From Hymenobacter sp. (GTDB lineage: Bacteria > Bacteroidota > Bacteroidia > Cytophagales > Hymenobacteraceae): DNA of 41,408 bases. The stretch is from assembly GCA_025353745.1 (NCBI GenBank), contig JANXOE010000187.1, positions 1 through 41,408 on the forward strand, written 5' to 3'. The notes below the pieces were generated by a model. It ran no database searches. It saw nothing but the letters and a program-made list of their open reading frames with translations, and was not told the DNA's origin. Shown here in pieces: positions 1 through 9,123 of this stretch (positions are counted from its first letter, which is position 1; each line of letters opens with the position of its first letter). The translations under genes were made by a program, and so were the position numbers.

Positions 1-156
1 CGCGGCACCCGCCACCACCCCGGCCAGAACGTGGGCATCGGCAAGGACCACACGCTATTCGCGCTGATTGACGGCACAGTGCAGTTCAACAAAGGCCGCA
101 AGGACCGTTCGTTCGTGACGGTAGTTCCGGCCGTAACCGAAGCCGCACAAGCCTAG
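1..156 (+). CDS. rpmA: 50S ribosomal protein L27, C-terminal part (truncated by window start)
   Basis: Frame 1 reads [51 protein letters not shown], the typical L27 C-terminal region. Confidence 0.93.
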   Translation, partial: RGTRHHPGQNVGIGKDHTLFALIDGTVQFNKGRKDRSFVTVVPAVTEAAQA

Positions 157-184
157 CTTTAAAGTGATTCGCCCTCGGGCTTGT

Positions 185-217
185 AAAAGGGCTGCTCCTA
201 TTTGGGGCAGCCCTTTT
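185..217. terminator. Stem-loop terminator after rpmA
   Basis: aaaagggctgctcc-tattt-ggggcagccctttt: A/T-flanked GC-rich dyad just downstream of the rpmA stop. Confidence 0.75.
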
Positions 218-268
218 CTGGGTTCGGCTTCGCGTGATTAGGGCAACTGTATGGCCCTGGCGCGCCGC

Positions 269-682
269 TCACGAGTCGAGGCGCACGTACACCCCTTCGA
301 GGTAGAAGATGTTGTGGGGCTGGGGGTCGTCCTCGCCTTCTTCGTCGGCGGGGTAGGTCACGGACAGCTTCAGGGCCACGCCGGGCAGGGGCACGGGCGG
401 CTCGTCGTCGGAATTAAATTCGAGCAGCGCGGGCCACTCACTGGCGGCCAGCGCGTCGGCCACCGCTTCCTGGAGGGCATCGGCGCGGTCGGCGGCCAGG
501 CGCAGCAACGTGTCGAGGGATTGAAACGGCAGGGCGAGGTGAAAAAAATGCAGCTCGTGGTCGAAATTAGTGGTGGCCCACACGGTCACGTCGTCGGTGT
601 TGTCGAACACGATGGCCACGACGTGCAGCTGCTCCACAAAGAAGTCCACGTCGTCGGCGAGGCTGTCGCTCAGGAGTTTCAT
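269..682 (-). CDS. Conserved-looking hypothetical protein, 137 aa
   Basis: ORF start overlaps the hemW stop by 4 nt (translational coupling); acidic protein MKLLSDSLADDVDFFVEQLHVVAIVFDNTDDV... Confidence 0.7.
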   Translation of the reverse strand: MKLLSDSLADDVDFFVEQLHVVAIVFDNTDDVTVWATTNFDHELHFFHLALPFQSLDTLLRLAADRADALQEAVADALAASEWPALLEFNSDDEPPVPLPGVALKLSVTYPADEEGEDDPQPHNIFYLEGVYVRLDS

Positions 683-1836
683 GCAACCGGGGCGGCGGCT
701 TGGAACAGCTCCAGCGTAATCTGGTCGGCCAGCAGCTTGCCCGCATCGGTCAAAGTAAGCACTTCCTGTTGGATGGTGGCCCAGCCCTGGGCCGTGAGGG
801 CCCCCAGGTAAGCGGGGTGGGCGGCCCGCAGGTCGAGGCCCAGCGCGTCGCGCAGGTGGGCCAGGTCGCAGCCCCGGGCGGTGCGCAAGGTGGTGAGCAG
901 GTACTCGTTGGCCCGGTCGCGGGCCGTGAGCTCCTCCACCGTGGCGGGCACCGTGCCGCGCTCGAGCACGGCGGCCACGTACTGCGGGTTGTTGGCCACC
1001 GTGAACTGGCGGTTCTGGCCGTCGAAGGAATGGGCGCTGGGGCCCACGCCCAGGTAGGGCACGCCGCGCCAGTAGTTGCCGTTGTGGCGCGACTCGCGGC
1101 CCGGCCGGCTGAAGTTGCTGATTTCGTACTGCCCGTAGCCGTGGGCGCGCATCTGGGCCAGCAACAGCTCGAATTGCACGGCCACGAACTCGTCGGGCGG
1201 CGCGGCAAACGTGCCCTTGCCCTGGCGGCGGCCCAGCACGGTGTCGGGCTCGATGGTGAGGGCATAGGCCGAAACGTGGGGCACGTCCAGGGCAAAGGCG
1301 TTGGCCAGGTCGGCTTCCCAGACGTGGTGGCCGGGGGCGGGCACGCCGTAAATCAAGTCGATGGAAATATTTTCGAAGCCCGCGGCCTGGGCACGGCGCA
1401 CGGCCGTGGTCGATTCCTGGGCGTTGTGGGCGCGGTTCATCAGCCGCAGGTGCGGCTCGTAAAAGCTTTGCAGGCCGATGCTGAGGCGGTTGACGGCGGT
1501 GGCGGCCAGCTCGGCCAGCTTGGGGGCCGTCAGGTCGTCGGGGTTGGCTTCGAGGGTGATTTCCGCCCCCGGCGCCACCGCAAAATGCCGGTGGACGGCC
1601 CCAAAAATTGCGTCCAGCTCGGCCGCCGTGAGCAGCGACGGGGTACCGCCGCCGAAATAAATCGTGTCGAGCACCGGGGAGGGCCCCAGGTAGTCCGCCC
1701 GCAGCGCAATTTCCTGCGCAATGGCGTCCACCAAGCGGCTTTTCAGCGCCAGCGAGGTGCTGAAATGGAAGTCGCAGTAGGAGCAGGCCTGCTTGCAGAA
1801 CGGGATGTGGAGGTAGAGGCCGGGCATGGGCGGCAA
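679..1836 (-). CDS. hemW: Radical SAM heme chaperone HemW / coproporphyrinogen III oxidase-like
   Basis: MPGLYLHIPFCKQACSYCDFHF (CxxxCxxC), FGGGTPSLL, GLQSFYEPHLRLMNRAH, GYGQYEISNFSRPGRESRHNGNYWRGVPYLGVGPSAHSF motifs; start could be 1827. Confidence 0.93.
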   Translation of the reverse strand: MPPMPGLYLHIPFCKQACSYCDFHFSTSLALKSRLVDAIAQEIALRADYLGPSPVLDTIYFGGGTPSLLTAAELDAIFGAVHRHFAVAPGAEITLEANPDDLTAPKLAELAATAVNRLSIGLQSFYEPHLRLMNRAHNAQESTTAVRRAQAAGFENISIDLIYGVPAPGHHVWEADLANAFALDVPHVSAYALTIEPDTVLGRRQGKGTFAAPPDEFVAVQFELLLAQMRAHGYGQYEISNFSRPGRESRHNGNYWRGVPYLGVGPSAHSFDGQNRQFTVANNPQYVAAVLERGTVPATVEELTARDRANEYLLTTLRTARGCDLAHLRDALGLDLRAAHPAYLGALTAQGWATIQQEVLTLTDAGKLLADQITLELFQAAAPVA

Positions 1837-1901
1837 AACGGGGGTGGATGCCGTTTTACATTCGGGAAATTAAACGCCGGCTGGCGCGTTATCGTCCCCG
1901 A

Positions 1902-3773
1902 ATGTACGTCCGGTTTTTTCTGCGTTTTGGCTGGGCGCTGGGCCTGGCGCTGCTCCTGGCCCGGGGCCCTGCCCGCGCCCAAACCCCCACCCTCGACCCC
2001 GCCGCGCCCAGCCTGCCGGGGCTGGCCCCGCCGCCGGTGCCGCCGCCCGCCGCGCCGCCCGCCGCGGAGGGCCCCCGGCGCGGGCAGCACCCGCGGGTGC
2101 TGCGCCTCGACGCGCCCCCCGCCGACGGGGCCCGGCTGCGGCGCTACAAGCCCCGGGCCGCAGTGCCCGACTCGCTCGGGGCGCTGCGCGAAATCCGGGA
2201 GCTGGTGCTGGCGCTGCAAGGCGACGCTTATTTAACGGCCTCGGCCGACGAAATCCGCTGGGGACCGGACACGGTGCGGGCGCGCATTTTCGTGGGCGAG
2301 GCCTTCCGGTGGGCCTATTTGCGCAACGGCAACCTCGGCGACGGCCTGCTGACGCGCGCCGGCTACCGCGAGCGGCTCTACCGCCAGGCCCCCTTCCGGC
2401 CCGCCGACTGGGCCCGATTGCAGGAGCGCGTGCTCACGGAAGCCGAAAACCAGGGCTACCCCTTCGCCACGGTGGGCCTCGACTCGGTGCGGCTGGCCGG
2501 CCACACCATTGCCGGGCGCGTGGTGCTGAAGCGCGGCCGGGCGGTGGTGTTCGACTCGCTGCAAATCGTGGGCTCGACCAAAACGCGCAAGCAGTTTCTC
2601 ACCAAGTACTTGCAGATTTTTCCGGGCCAGCCCTACAGCCAGCAGCGGGTGCAGGCCGCCGCCCAGCTCCTGCGCCAGCTGCCCTACGTGAAGCTGCGGG
2701 CCGAGCCGGAAGTGCGCTTCGCCCGGGGCCGGGCGCGGGTGTACCTGCTGCTCGACGACCGGCCCTCGAACCAGTTCGACGCCATCGTGGGCGTGCTGCC
2801 GGGGGCCGGCGCGGGCAAGGGCGTGCAGTTCACCGGCGACGTCACCATCAACCTGCGCAACCTGAAGGGCGGCGGCAAGCAGGTGGGCCTGCAGTTTCGC
2901 AAGCTCGACGCGCTGTCGCAGCTGCTGGATATTCAGTACGTGCACCCCAACTTTTTCGGCACGCCGCTCGAAGTGGCCGGCAGCTTCAACCTCTACAAGC
3001 AAACCGACGCTTTCCTCACCGTTCGGCCGCGCCTGCAGGTCACCTACCCCTCGGCGCGGGCCGGGCGGCTCACGTTTTTTGTGGAGCAGCGCAACTCGCG
3101 GCTGTTCACCGACAGCGCCGCCTCCAGGGCCCTCACGGCGCTGCCCGAAAACATCGATTCGCAGTACACTTCCTACGGCCTGAGCTACGCCTGGAACACG
3201 CTCGACGACCTGTTTTTTCCGCACCGCGGCTACCTGCTCACCGGCCAGGCCGCCGTGGGCACCAAAACCATCACCAAAAACCCCGACCTGAACGACACGC
3301 TCTACCAGCGGCTGCCGCTGCGCTCGACGCAGGTGGCCCTGGCGCTGCGGGCCGAGCGCTACACGGCCGTGGGCCGGGCCGGGGTGCTGCTGCTGCGCGT
3401 GCGCGGCGAAAGCCTGGCCAACCAGCGCCTGTTTCTAAACGAGATGTTTCGGCTGGGAGGGTTGAATTCGCTGCGCGGCTTCAACGAGAACCAGTTCTAC
3501 GCCAGCAGCTACGCCGTGGCCACGGCCGAGTACCGGCAGTTCATCGGGGCCGAGTCGTACGTGTTTTTATTCGCCGACCAGGCGTATTTCCGGCACGAAT
3601 TGGTGAGCGACAAATACCACGACCAGCCCACGGGGCTGGGCGCGGGCATCAGCTTCCGCACGCCGGCGGGGCTGTTTCAGTTCGTGTATTCGGTGGGGCA
3701 GTCGGGCAGCGCCAACCAGCACTTTGCGCTGGGCAATTCCAAGATTCACTTCGGTATTACGAACCGATTTTGA
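1902..3773 (+). CDS. BamA/TamA-like outer-membrane beta-barrel protein
   Basis: POTRA-like region then LGGLNSLRGFNENQFYASSYAVATAEYRQF...GLGAGISFRTPAGLFQFVYSVG and a C-terminal aromatic residue; ORF open from 1848, start chosen at MYVRFFLRFGW. Confidence 0.8.
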   Translation: MYVRFFLRFGWALGLALLLARGPARAQTPTLDPAAPSLPGLAPPPVPPPAAPPAAEGPRRGQHPRVLRLDAPPADGARLRRYKPRAAVPDSLGALREIRELVLALQGDAYLTASADEIRWGPDTVRARIFVGEAFRWAYLRNGNLGDGLLTRAGYRERLYRQAPFRPADWARLQERVLTEAENQGYPFATVGLDSVRLAGHTIAGRVVLKRGRAVVFDSLQIVGSTKTRKQFLTKYLQIFPGQPYSQQRVQAAAQLLRQLPYVKLRAEPEVRFARGRARVYLLLDDRPSNQFDAIVGVLPGAGAGKGVQFTGDVTINLRNLKGGGKQVGLQFRKLDALSQLLDIQYVHPNFFGTPLEVAGSFNLYKQTDAFLTVRPRLQVTYPSARAGRLTFFVEQRNSRLFTDSAASRALTALPENIDSQYTSYGLSYAWNTLDDLFFPHRGYLLTGQAAVGTKTITKNPDLNDTLYQRLPLRSTQVALALRAERYTAVGRAGVLLLRVRGESLANQRLFLNEMFRLGGLNSLRGFNENQFYASSYAVATAEYRQFIGAESYVFLFADQAYFRHELVSDKYHDQPTGLGAGISFRTPAGLFQFVYSVGQSGSANQHFALGNSKIHFGITNRF

Positions 3774-3813
3774 TCCAGAAGGCTGCCATTGTGCAATTTT
3801 TGGGGCCTAATAA

Positions 3814-3870
3814 CCGCCACATTGGCCGAATACCGGTATTAGCAAAGATAATAGGCGGCCAATGTGGCGG
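3814..3870. repeat. Perfect 15-bp inverted repeat with 27-nt loop
   Basis: CCGCCACATTGGCCG (3814-3828) and CGGCCAATGTGGCGG (3856-3870); loop contains ATACCGGTAT. Confidence 0.85.
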
Positions 3871-3956
3871 AAAAGCCCATCCGGCGGCGGGGCCCTGGGC
3901 GTGGTACGGGCTTTGATAAGTGTGGGTGCGGCCGTTCCTAACACCGGCTCCCTGCC

Positions 3957-4340
3957 ATGAAACTCATCACCTCGAAAACCATCCGCGAATTCGCCCCCCA
4001 GCTCGACCTGCTCAACACCATCGGTGGGGGCGTGGCCCAGCCGCAGGTGCGCCTCGACAAGCGCGAAAAAGGCGTGATTCTGCGCGTGGCGCTGCCTTCG
4101 GCTTCGCCCGAAAGCTTCCACGTGGCCCTGCACAACCAGCGCCTGACCGTGTACGGGGCCTACCGCCACCAGCCCGACGACGAGCTGTCGGCCCCGCTTT
4201 TCGTGCGCGTGCTCGACCTGCCCGCCAACCTCGACGCGGCCCGCATCGACGCCGTGCAGGAGGGCCCCGAGCTGCGCGTGCGCATCCCCTACAAACGCCT
4301 CAACGACGGGCCCCGCGAGCTGGACATCCGCCGCGACTGA
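3957..4340 (+). CDS. Hsp20/alpha-crystallin-like protein
   Basis: DKREKGVILRVALPSASPESFHVALHNQRLTVYGAYRH...VRVLDLPANLDAARIDAVQEGPELRVRIPYKR: Hsp20 core layout. Confidence 0.75.
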   Translation: MKLITSKTIREFAPQLDLLNTIGGGVAQPQVRLDKREKGVILRVALPSASPESFHVALHNQRLTVYGAYRHQPDDELSAPLFVRVLDLPANLDAARIDAVQEGPELRVRIPYKRLNDGPRELDIRRD

Positions 4341-4434
4341 GCTCCCTTTTTATACCGCCGGGACCGACCGGCACCGCCGTCCGTTGGATAGGGCCGGGAC
4401 CGACCGGCCAACTTTTTTGTCTTCGACTGCTTTC

Positions 4435-4462
4435 CCACCGCCCGCCAGCGGTGGTTTTTTTT
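4435..4462 (+). terminator. Rho-independent terminator
   Basis: CCACCG-cccgccag-CGGTGG followed by TTTTTTTT. Confidence 0.7.
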
Positions 4463-4465
4463 GCC

Positions 4466-4789
4466 CTAAAACAGCGGAATCAGCAGCACGAAGCTCATGG
4501 CCAGGGCCAGGTAGAACCAGCCCAGCACCTGCCCGCGGTAGCGGCGCGGCAAGCGGTTGCCGAGCACCAGCAGGGCCCCGATTGCCAGGGCCAGGTGCAG
4601 CACCACGAAGGCCATGGTTTTCACCCAGTTGCTCACGATGGTGTTGTCGGCCTGGCGCTGGTTGCTCTCGCCCAGGCCCGACACGGCCCAGCGCAAAACG
4701 AAAAAAGCGGCCGTTTCGAAGGCGACGAACCCGAGCAGGCCGGCCAGCCGCGTTGCGGCGGGGGAGGGTTTTGGGGGCGCGTCGGCCAT
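4466..4789 (-). CDS. Small integral membrane protein, 107 aa
   Basis: Three hydrophobic segments (LAGLLGFVAFETAAFFVLRWAV; TMAFVVLHLALAIGALLVLG; VLGWFYLALAMSFVLLIPLF). Confidence 0.65.
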   Translation of the reverse strand: MADAPPKPSPAATRLAGLLGFVAFETAAFFVLRWAVSGLGESNQRQADNTIVSNWVKTMAFVVLHLALAIGALLVLGNRLPRRYRGQVLGWFYLALAMSFVLLIPLF

Positions 4790-4823
4790 GGCTGTTTTTT
4801 TGTGAAGAAAAAGCGGCCGGAAA

Positions 4824-5093
4824 TTACGGCCGGGGCCGTCCCAGCACTTCGGCCGTGCGCGTCCGCACGTAGAGGTCTTCTACCTTGGCCCGCGCCCAGG
4901 GCGTGCGGCGCAAAAAAACGAGGCTCGACTTGAGGCTGGGATTGTTGGCGAAACAGTTGATGCGCAGGCGCTCATCGAGGCCGGGCCAGCCGTAAGCGGC
5001 CAGCAGGTAGTCGAGGATGACGGCCAGCGTGACGCCGTGCAGCTCGCGGATGAGGTGGCCCGATTCGTCGCGGGCGTCGGCAGGATTGGGCAC
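4824..5093 (-). CDS. VF530 (DUF2132) family DNA-binding protein
   Basis: [60 protein letters not shown] matches the VF530-type consensus from memory. Confidence 0.85.
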   Translation of the reverse strand: MPNPADARDESGHLIRELHGVTLAVILDYLLAAYGWPGLDERLRINCFANNPSLKSSLVFLRRTPWARAKVEDLYVRTRTAEVLGRPRP

Positions 5094-5202
5094 GGCAGCG
5101 GAAGATAAAAAGAAAAAAGCTGGGACAAAGTTGGCACAAACCGGGTTGCCCTGGTGCGCGGCCCGCCCAAAGAGGCGTTATTTTTGGCCAAGCTCGCGCC
5201 CC

Positions 5203-6054
5203 ATGCCCCGCCTCCGCTCCACTCCCATCGCTCCCCTTGTCCGCCCGAGCCGCTTTTGGCGGCGGCCGGCGGCGCGCTGGCTGGCAGCGGCACTGCTGGT
5301 GGCGTTGCTGGGGGCCGGCGGGTTCTACGCCCGCCATACCGTGCTGCTCAACCGCTACGCGCGCCGGGCCTGGGCCACGCTCACGCGCGGCGGCCTGACG
5401 GGCCGCGAGCGGACGCCGCTGCTGGCCGGCTACTCGGTGCACGGCATCGACGTGTCGGCCTACCAGGGGCGCATCGACTGGCCCGAGGTGGCGCGCCACG
5501 CCGTGCGCTTCGCCTTCATCAAAGCCAGCGAGGGCGTGCGCCTGCAGGACCCGCGCTTTGCCCGCAACTGGCGCGAGGCGCAGGCGGCGGGCATCTGCCG
5601 GGGGGCCTACCATTACTTTTTGCCCAACCGCGACGGGGCCGAGCAGGCCCGCTTGTTCATCCAAACCGTGCCGCTGGGGCCCGGCGACTTGCCGCCGGTG
5701 CTCGACGTGGAAGCCGCCCAGTTCCACGACGTGGCCCTGATGCGCCGCGAAGTAGCCGCTTGGCTGCGCCTGGTGGAGGCGCACTACGGCGTGAAGCCCA
5801 TCCTCTACTCCAACCACGGCTTCTACCGCCGCCACCTCGCCGGCCACTTCGACGACTACCCGCTCTGGCTGGCGCACTACGAGGTGGACCGCCCCGCCCT
5901 GCCGGCCAACAAGTGGATCATCTGGCAGCACTCCGACGAAGCCTACGTGCCCGGCATCCGCGGCACGGTCGATTTTAACGTGTTTCAGGGCAGCTACGCC
6001 GCCTTGCTGGCCCTGCGGGTGCCGGCGCACGCAGCCGGGGCCACGGCGCGCTGA
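5203..6054 (+). CDS. Membrane-anchored GH25 lysozyme
   Basis: N-terminal TM, then HGIDVSAYQGRIDWPEVARHAVRFAFIKASEG...GAYHYFLPN...DVE...PILYSNHGFYRRHL...WIIWQHSDEAYVPGIRGTVDFNVF; start at first Met after a proline-rich lead-in. Confidence 0.9.
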   Translation: MPRLRSTPIAPLVRPSRFWRRPAARWLAAALLVALLGAGGFYARHTVLLNRYARRAWATLTRGGLTGRERTPLLAGYSVHGIDVSAYQGRIDWPEVARHAVRFAFIKASEGVRLQDPRFARNWREAQAAGICRGAYHYFLPNRDGAEQARLFIQTVPLGPGDLPPVLDVEAAQFHDVALMRREVAAWLRLVEAHYGVKPILYSNHGFYRRHLAGHFDDYPLWLAHYEVDRPALPANKWIIWQHSDEAYVPGIRGTVDFNVFQGSYAALLALRVPAHAAGATAR

Positions 6055-6071
6055 AGGGGCCGCCCACCAAA

Positions 6072-6119
6072 AAGCCGCCCGGCAGCGCTTCGGGCGAAGC
6101 AGCAGCCGGGCGGCTTTTC
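6072..6119. terminator. Stem-loop terminator
   Basis: aaagccgcccggc...gccgggcggcttt long GC dyad with A/T flanks between convergent genes. Confidence 0.7.
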
Positions 6120-6143
6120 AAAGGGCCCTGGCGGACCGGGCAA

Positions 6144-6350
6144 CTACATTTTGGGGGCCGGGGCGGGCGTCGCGGCCGGGGCGGCAGTGCTGTCGGCCGC
6201 CGCTTTGGTTTTTACTTTGTCTTTGCGGCCCTTTTCTTTCTTTGCCATTTTAGCTTCTTTCTTGGCCGCTTTGTCGTCGCCTTGGGCCGAAGCGTTGAAA
6301 AACGAAGCGGTAAGGGCAAGAACGGCAGCAAGTTTGAGAGTGGTTTTCAT
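6144..6350 (-). CDS. Small secreted Lys/Ala/Pro-rich protein, 68 aa
   Basis: Signal peptide MKTTLKLAAVLALTASFFNASAQ then a low-complexity K/A/P tail. Confidence 0.6.
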   Translation of the reverse strand: MKTTLKLAAVLALTASFFNASAQGDDKAAKKEAKMAKKEKGRKDKVKTKAAADSTAAPAATPAPAPKM

Positions 6351-6382
6351 GGTAAGCGAGAAAAACAGGTAAGAGAAAAAAA

Positions 6383-6859
6383 ATGAAACTGTTCCGAAAG
6401 ATGGGGGACATCCTTGAATACAAGCCCAAAAGGCCCGCCGATACCCAAATCATGTACGGTTGGGTTTGGGGCCGCCGGGCCGCTGCGGCGGCACTGGCCG
6501 CGGCGGGGCTGCTGGCCGGCGGCTGCGGCAGCAGCCGGCCGGGCTTCACGCAAACCGGCCAGGGCTCGTACTACGCCGACAAGTTCAACGGCCGGCCCAC
6601 GGCCAGCGGGGCCCGCTACCGGCCCGGCTACATGACGGCCGCCCACAACACGCTGCCCTTCGGCACCCGCATCCGGGTGACCAACGTGCGCAACGGCCGC
6701 TCGGTGAAGGTGACCGTGAACGACCGGGGGCCCCACGCGCCGGGGCGCATCGTCGACGTGTCGCGCAAGGCCGCCCGCCGCCTCGACCTGGTGCGGGCCG
6801 GCGTGGTGCCCGTGCGCCTCGAAGTCATCCGGGGGGGCCCGCGGGCGGCGGGGCGCTAG
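6383..6859 (+). CDS. rlpA: RlpA-like septal ring lytic transglycosylase (double-psi beta-barrel)
   Basis: GQGSYYADKFNGRPTASGARYRPGYMTAAHNTLPFGTRIRVTNVRNGRSVKVTVNDRGPHAPGRIVDVSRKAARRLDLVRAGVVPVRLEV. Confidence 0.92.
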   Translation: MKLFRKMGDILEYKPKRPADTQIMYGWVWGRRAAAAALAAAGLLAGGCGSSRPGFTQTGQGSYYADKFNGRPTASGARYRPGYMTAAHNTLPFGTRIRVTNVRNGRSVKVTVNDRGPHAPGRIVDVSRKAARRLDLVRAGVVPVRLEVIRGGPRAAGR

Positions 6860-6860
6860 C

Positions 6861-6868
6861 TATTTTTG
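6861..6868 (+). promoter_or_regulatory. TAnnTTTG -7 box, 4 nt before ATG
   Basis: TATTTTTG-cccc-ATG. Confidence 0.5.
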
Positions 6869-6872
6869 CCCC

Positions 6873-7064
6873 ATGAACATCCGCAAGAAAGTAACCTGGA
6901 CGTGCCCGCCCGGCCTCGGCCGCTTCGCCGCCCTCGACCACTGGGTGCGCGCCGCCGAAGCCCAGGGCTGGACCGAGGCCGAAGTCCAGCTCGTGCTCGA
7001 CGAAGTGGTGGCCGCCGACGACGATGCCGCCGGCCGCGCGGTGCTGGCCTGGTATTCCGCCTGA
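6873..7064 (+). CDS. Small hypothetical protein, 63 aa
   Basis: MNIRKKVTWTCPPGLGRFAALDHWVRAAEAQGWTEAEVQLVLDEVVAADDDAAGRAVLAWYSA preceded by a TAnnTTTG box. Confidence 0.6.
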   Translation: MNIRKKVTWTCPPGLGRFAALDHWVRAAEAQGWTEAEVQLVLDEVVAADDDAAGRAVLAWYSA

Positions 7065-7152
7065 GGCCGGGGGGCCAAAAAACAGGGCCGCCCGGCACCG
7101 GGCCGGACGGCCCCGGGGGCCCAACTGTAGCTGTACGCCAACCGCCCGGCGC

Positions 7153-7659
7153 TTAGCGGCGGGCTTTTTCGCGCTTGGCCTTGGCTTTTTCGGCCGCTTC
7201 GGCGCGCTTCTCCTTGGCCTTTTCCTTCCGCTCGCGCGCCTCCGCCATTTTTTTGCGCTTGCCGGGGTACCTGATGTCGTACTGCTTGATTTTCAACAAG
7301 CTGTCCTGCTCGGCGATGACGGCCCGGGGCGTGACGCGGCCCGTGAGCGAAGCCACATCGCCCTCGGCCATTTGGGTGGTGGTGCCGTCGGGGGCCGTCA
7401 CGAGGCCCGTGGGGCTGACGACGTAGCCGCTGAGCAGTTTTTTGTCCTCCGCGAGCGGGTTGATGAGCCCTTGCTCGGTGAGCATCACGCGGCCGTTCAC
7501 CAGGGCCAGGCCGTCTTTCACGCCCACGCCGGTCGCGGCGGCGGGGCGCGGGCGGGCGGCGGCCCCGGCGCGGCGCGGCGGCAGCTTTATTTGGGCCTGG
7601 GCACCGGCCGCGCCCAGCAGCAACATTCCTAAAATCACAAACCGAAGCGACGGGCTCAT
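7153..7659 (-). CDS. Secreted DUF6799-like protein with a charged helical C-terminal tail
   Basis: Signal peptide; DGLALVNGRVMLTEQG...GYVVSPTGLVTAPDGTTTQMAEGDVASLTG; tail KKMAEARERKEKAKEKRAEAAEKAKAKREKARR. Confidence 0.6.
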   Translation of the reverse strand: MSPSLRFVILGMLLLGAAGAQAQIKLPPRRAGAAARPRPAAATGVGVKDGLALVNGRVMLTEQGLINPLAEDKKLLSGYVVSPTGLVTAPDGTTTQMAEGDVASLTGRVTPRAVIAEQDSLLKIKQYDIRYPGKRKKMAEARERKEKAKEKRAEAAEKAKAKREKARR

Positions 7660-7706
7660 AGTGGTTGAATCGAAGATGAATGAGAGTTGAACAGTTCACT
7701 TGCAAG

Positions 7707-7749
7707 CCAACGCTGCAACGCTTGCTGCACGCAGGCATTGCAGCGTTGG
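7707..7749. repeat. Perfect 12-bp inverted repeat with 19-nt loop
   Basis: CCAACGCTGCAA (7707-7718) / TTGCAGCGTTGG (7738-7749). Confidence 0.85.
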
Positions 7750-7880
7750 CCAAGTTACCAAACTGTTATGCAAAACCGGGGCCAGCCATTTGCGCTGGGG
7801 GTTAGAAACGCGGGCCGGGTTCCTTACGTTGAACAAAAGCCGGGGCCCGGGCCAAGCAACAATTGTCTTTCCTTTCAGTT

Positions 7881-8084
7881 ATGGCCACCAGAATTACTGC
7901 TCGCGGCACGTACCTCGGGATTTACGAAAAAACTGGCCCGACGGCTTTACCTCGAAAGTACCGGATCAAACGGATGACCACCGACGCGGCAAAACGTGGG
8001 CGCCCCGCCCCGCAGCACCCGCCGCTGAACGAGAACCCCGACTTGCTGAACTACCAGAAGGAAGAATGGCGAAAGCGGAAGTAA
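7881..8084 (+). CDS. Small basic hypothetical protein, 67 aa
   Basis: [67 protein letters not shown]; sits just upstream of cbpA; start uncertain. Confidence 0.4.
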   Translation: MATRITARGTYLGIYEKTGPTALPRKYRIKRMTTDAAKRGRPAPQHPPLNENPDLLNYQKEEWRKRK

Positions 8085-8130
8085 GAGCGGTTCCTTCCTC
8101 ATTCGTCGTTCGCTTTCTCAACCCAAAACC

Positions 8131-9081
8131 ATGGAATACAAGGATTACTACAAAACGCTGGGCGTGGAAAAAACCGCCACCACCGAGCAAATCAAGAAAG
8201 CGTACCGCAAGCTGGCCCGCCAGCACCACCCCGACGTGAACCCCAACGACCCGGCGGCCGAGCAAAAATTTAAGGAAGTGAACGAGGCCAACGAGGTGCT
8301 GAGCGACGCCGAGAAGCGCAAGAAATACGACCAGCTCGGGGCCGACTGGCAGCGCTACGAGCAGCAGGGCGCCGGCCGGGGCCCGGCGGGCGGGCGCGGC
8401 GGCTTCGGCGGCGGGGGCGGCGGCTTCGACTGGAGCCAGTACACGCAGGGCGGCGGGGGCGGCAGCCCGTTTGGGGAAGAAGGCGGCGATTTTTCGGATT
8501 TTTTTGGCTCCATCTTCGGCAACATGGGCGGCGCGGGCGGGCGCAGCCCCCGCCCCGGGGCCGGGCAAGACTACCAGGCCGAGCTCGAGCTGAGCCTCGA
8601 AGACGCCTACCACGGCGGCCCGCGCACCATCACGGTGAACGGCAAAAACCTGCGCCTGACCGTGAAGCCGGGCGTGGCCGACGGCCAGACCATTCGCCTG
8701 CGCGGCCAGGGCGGCCCCGGCCGCAGCGGCGGCCCCGACGGGGCCCTGCTCATCACCTTCCGCCTGGCCCCCGACCCGCGCTACGCCCGCACCGGCAACG
8801 ACCTCACCCAGGACGTGCCCGTGGCGCTGTACACGGCCCTGCTCGGCGGCGAGCAGACCGTGCCCACGCTGGGCAGCCCGGTGAAAATCAAAATCAAGCC
8901 CGAAACCCAAAGCGGCACCCGCCTGCGGCTGCGCGGCAAGGGTTTCCCGGTGTACGACCAGGCCGGGCAGTTCGGCGACCTCTACCTGCGCCTGACCATT
9001 GCCCTGCCCCAGCACCTCACCGACGAGGAAAAGGGGCTGTTCCAACAGCTGGCGGCCCTGCGCCACGCCGAAGAAGCGTAG
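8131..9081 (+). CDS. cbpA: DnaJ-class curved-DNA-binding co-chaperone CbpA
   Basis: J-domain [37 protein letters not shown]-rich linker, [42 protein letters not shown]. Confidence 0.93.
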   Translation: MEYKDYYKTLGVEKTATTEQIKKAYRKLARQHHPDVNPNDPAAEQKFKEVNEANEVLSDAEKRKKYDQLGADWQRYEQQGAGRGPAGGRGGFGGGGGGFDWSQYTQGGGGGSPFGEEGGDFSDFFGSIFGNMGGAGGRSPRPGAGQDYQAELELSLEDAYHGGPRTITVNGKNLRLTVKPGVADGQTIRLRGQGGPGRSGGPDGALLITFRLAPDPRYARTGNDLTQDVPVALYTALLGGEQTVPTLGSPVKIKIKPETQSGTRLRLRGKGFPVYDQAGQFGDLYLRLTIALPQHLTDEEKGLFQQLAALRHAEEA

Positions 9082-9123
9082 CGCAGGGCCCCGATTCAGG
9101 TTTTTTCTTATCCGGTTCCGCCC

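Noticed and set aside
2309-3916. 535-aa ORF overlapping the BamA-like gene in another frame
   Set aside because: R/A/P-rich off-frame translation typical of high-GC coding DNA; the real frame has barrel motifs.
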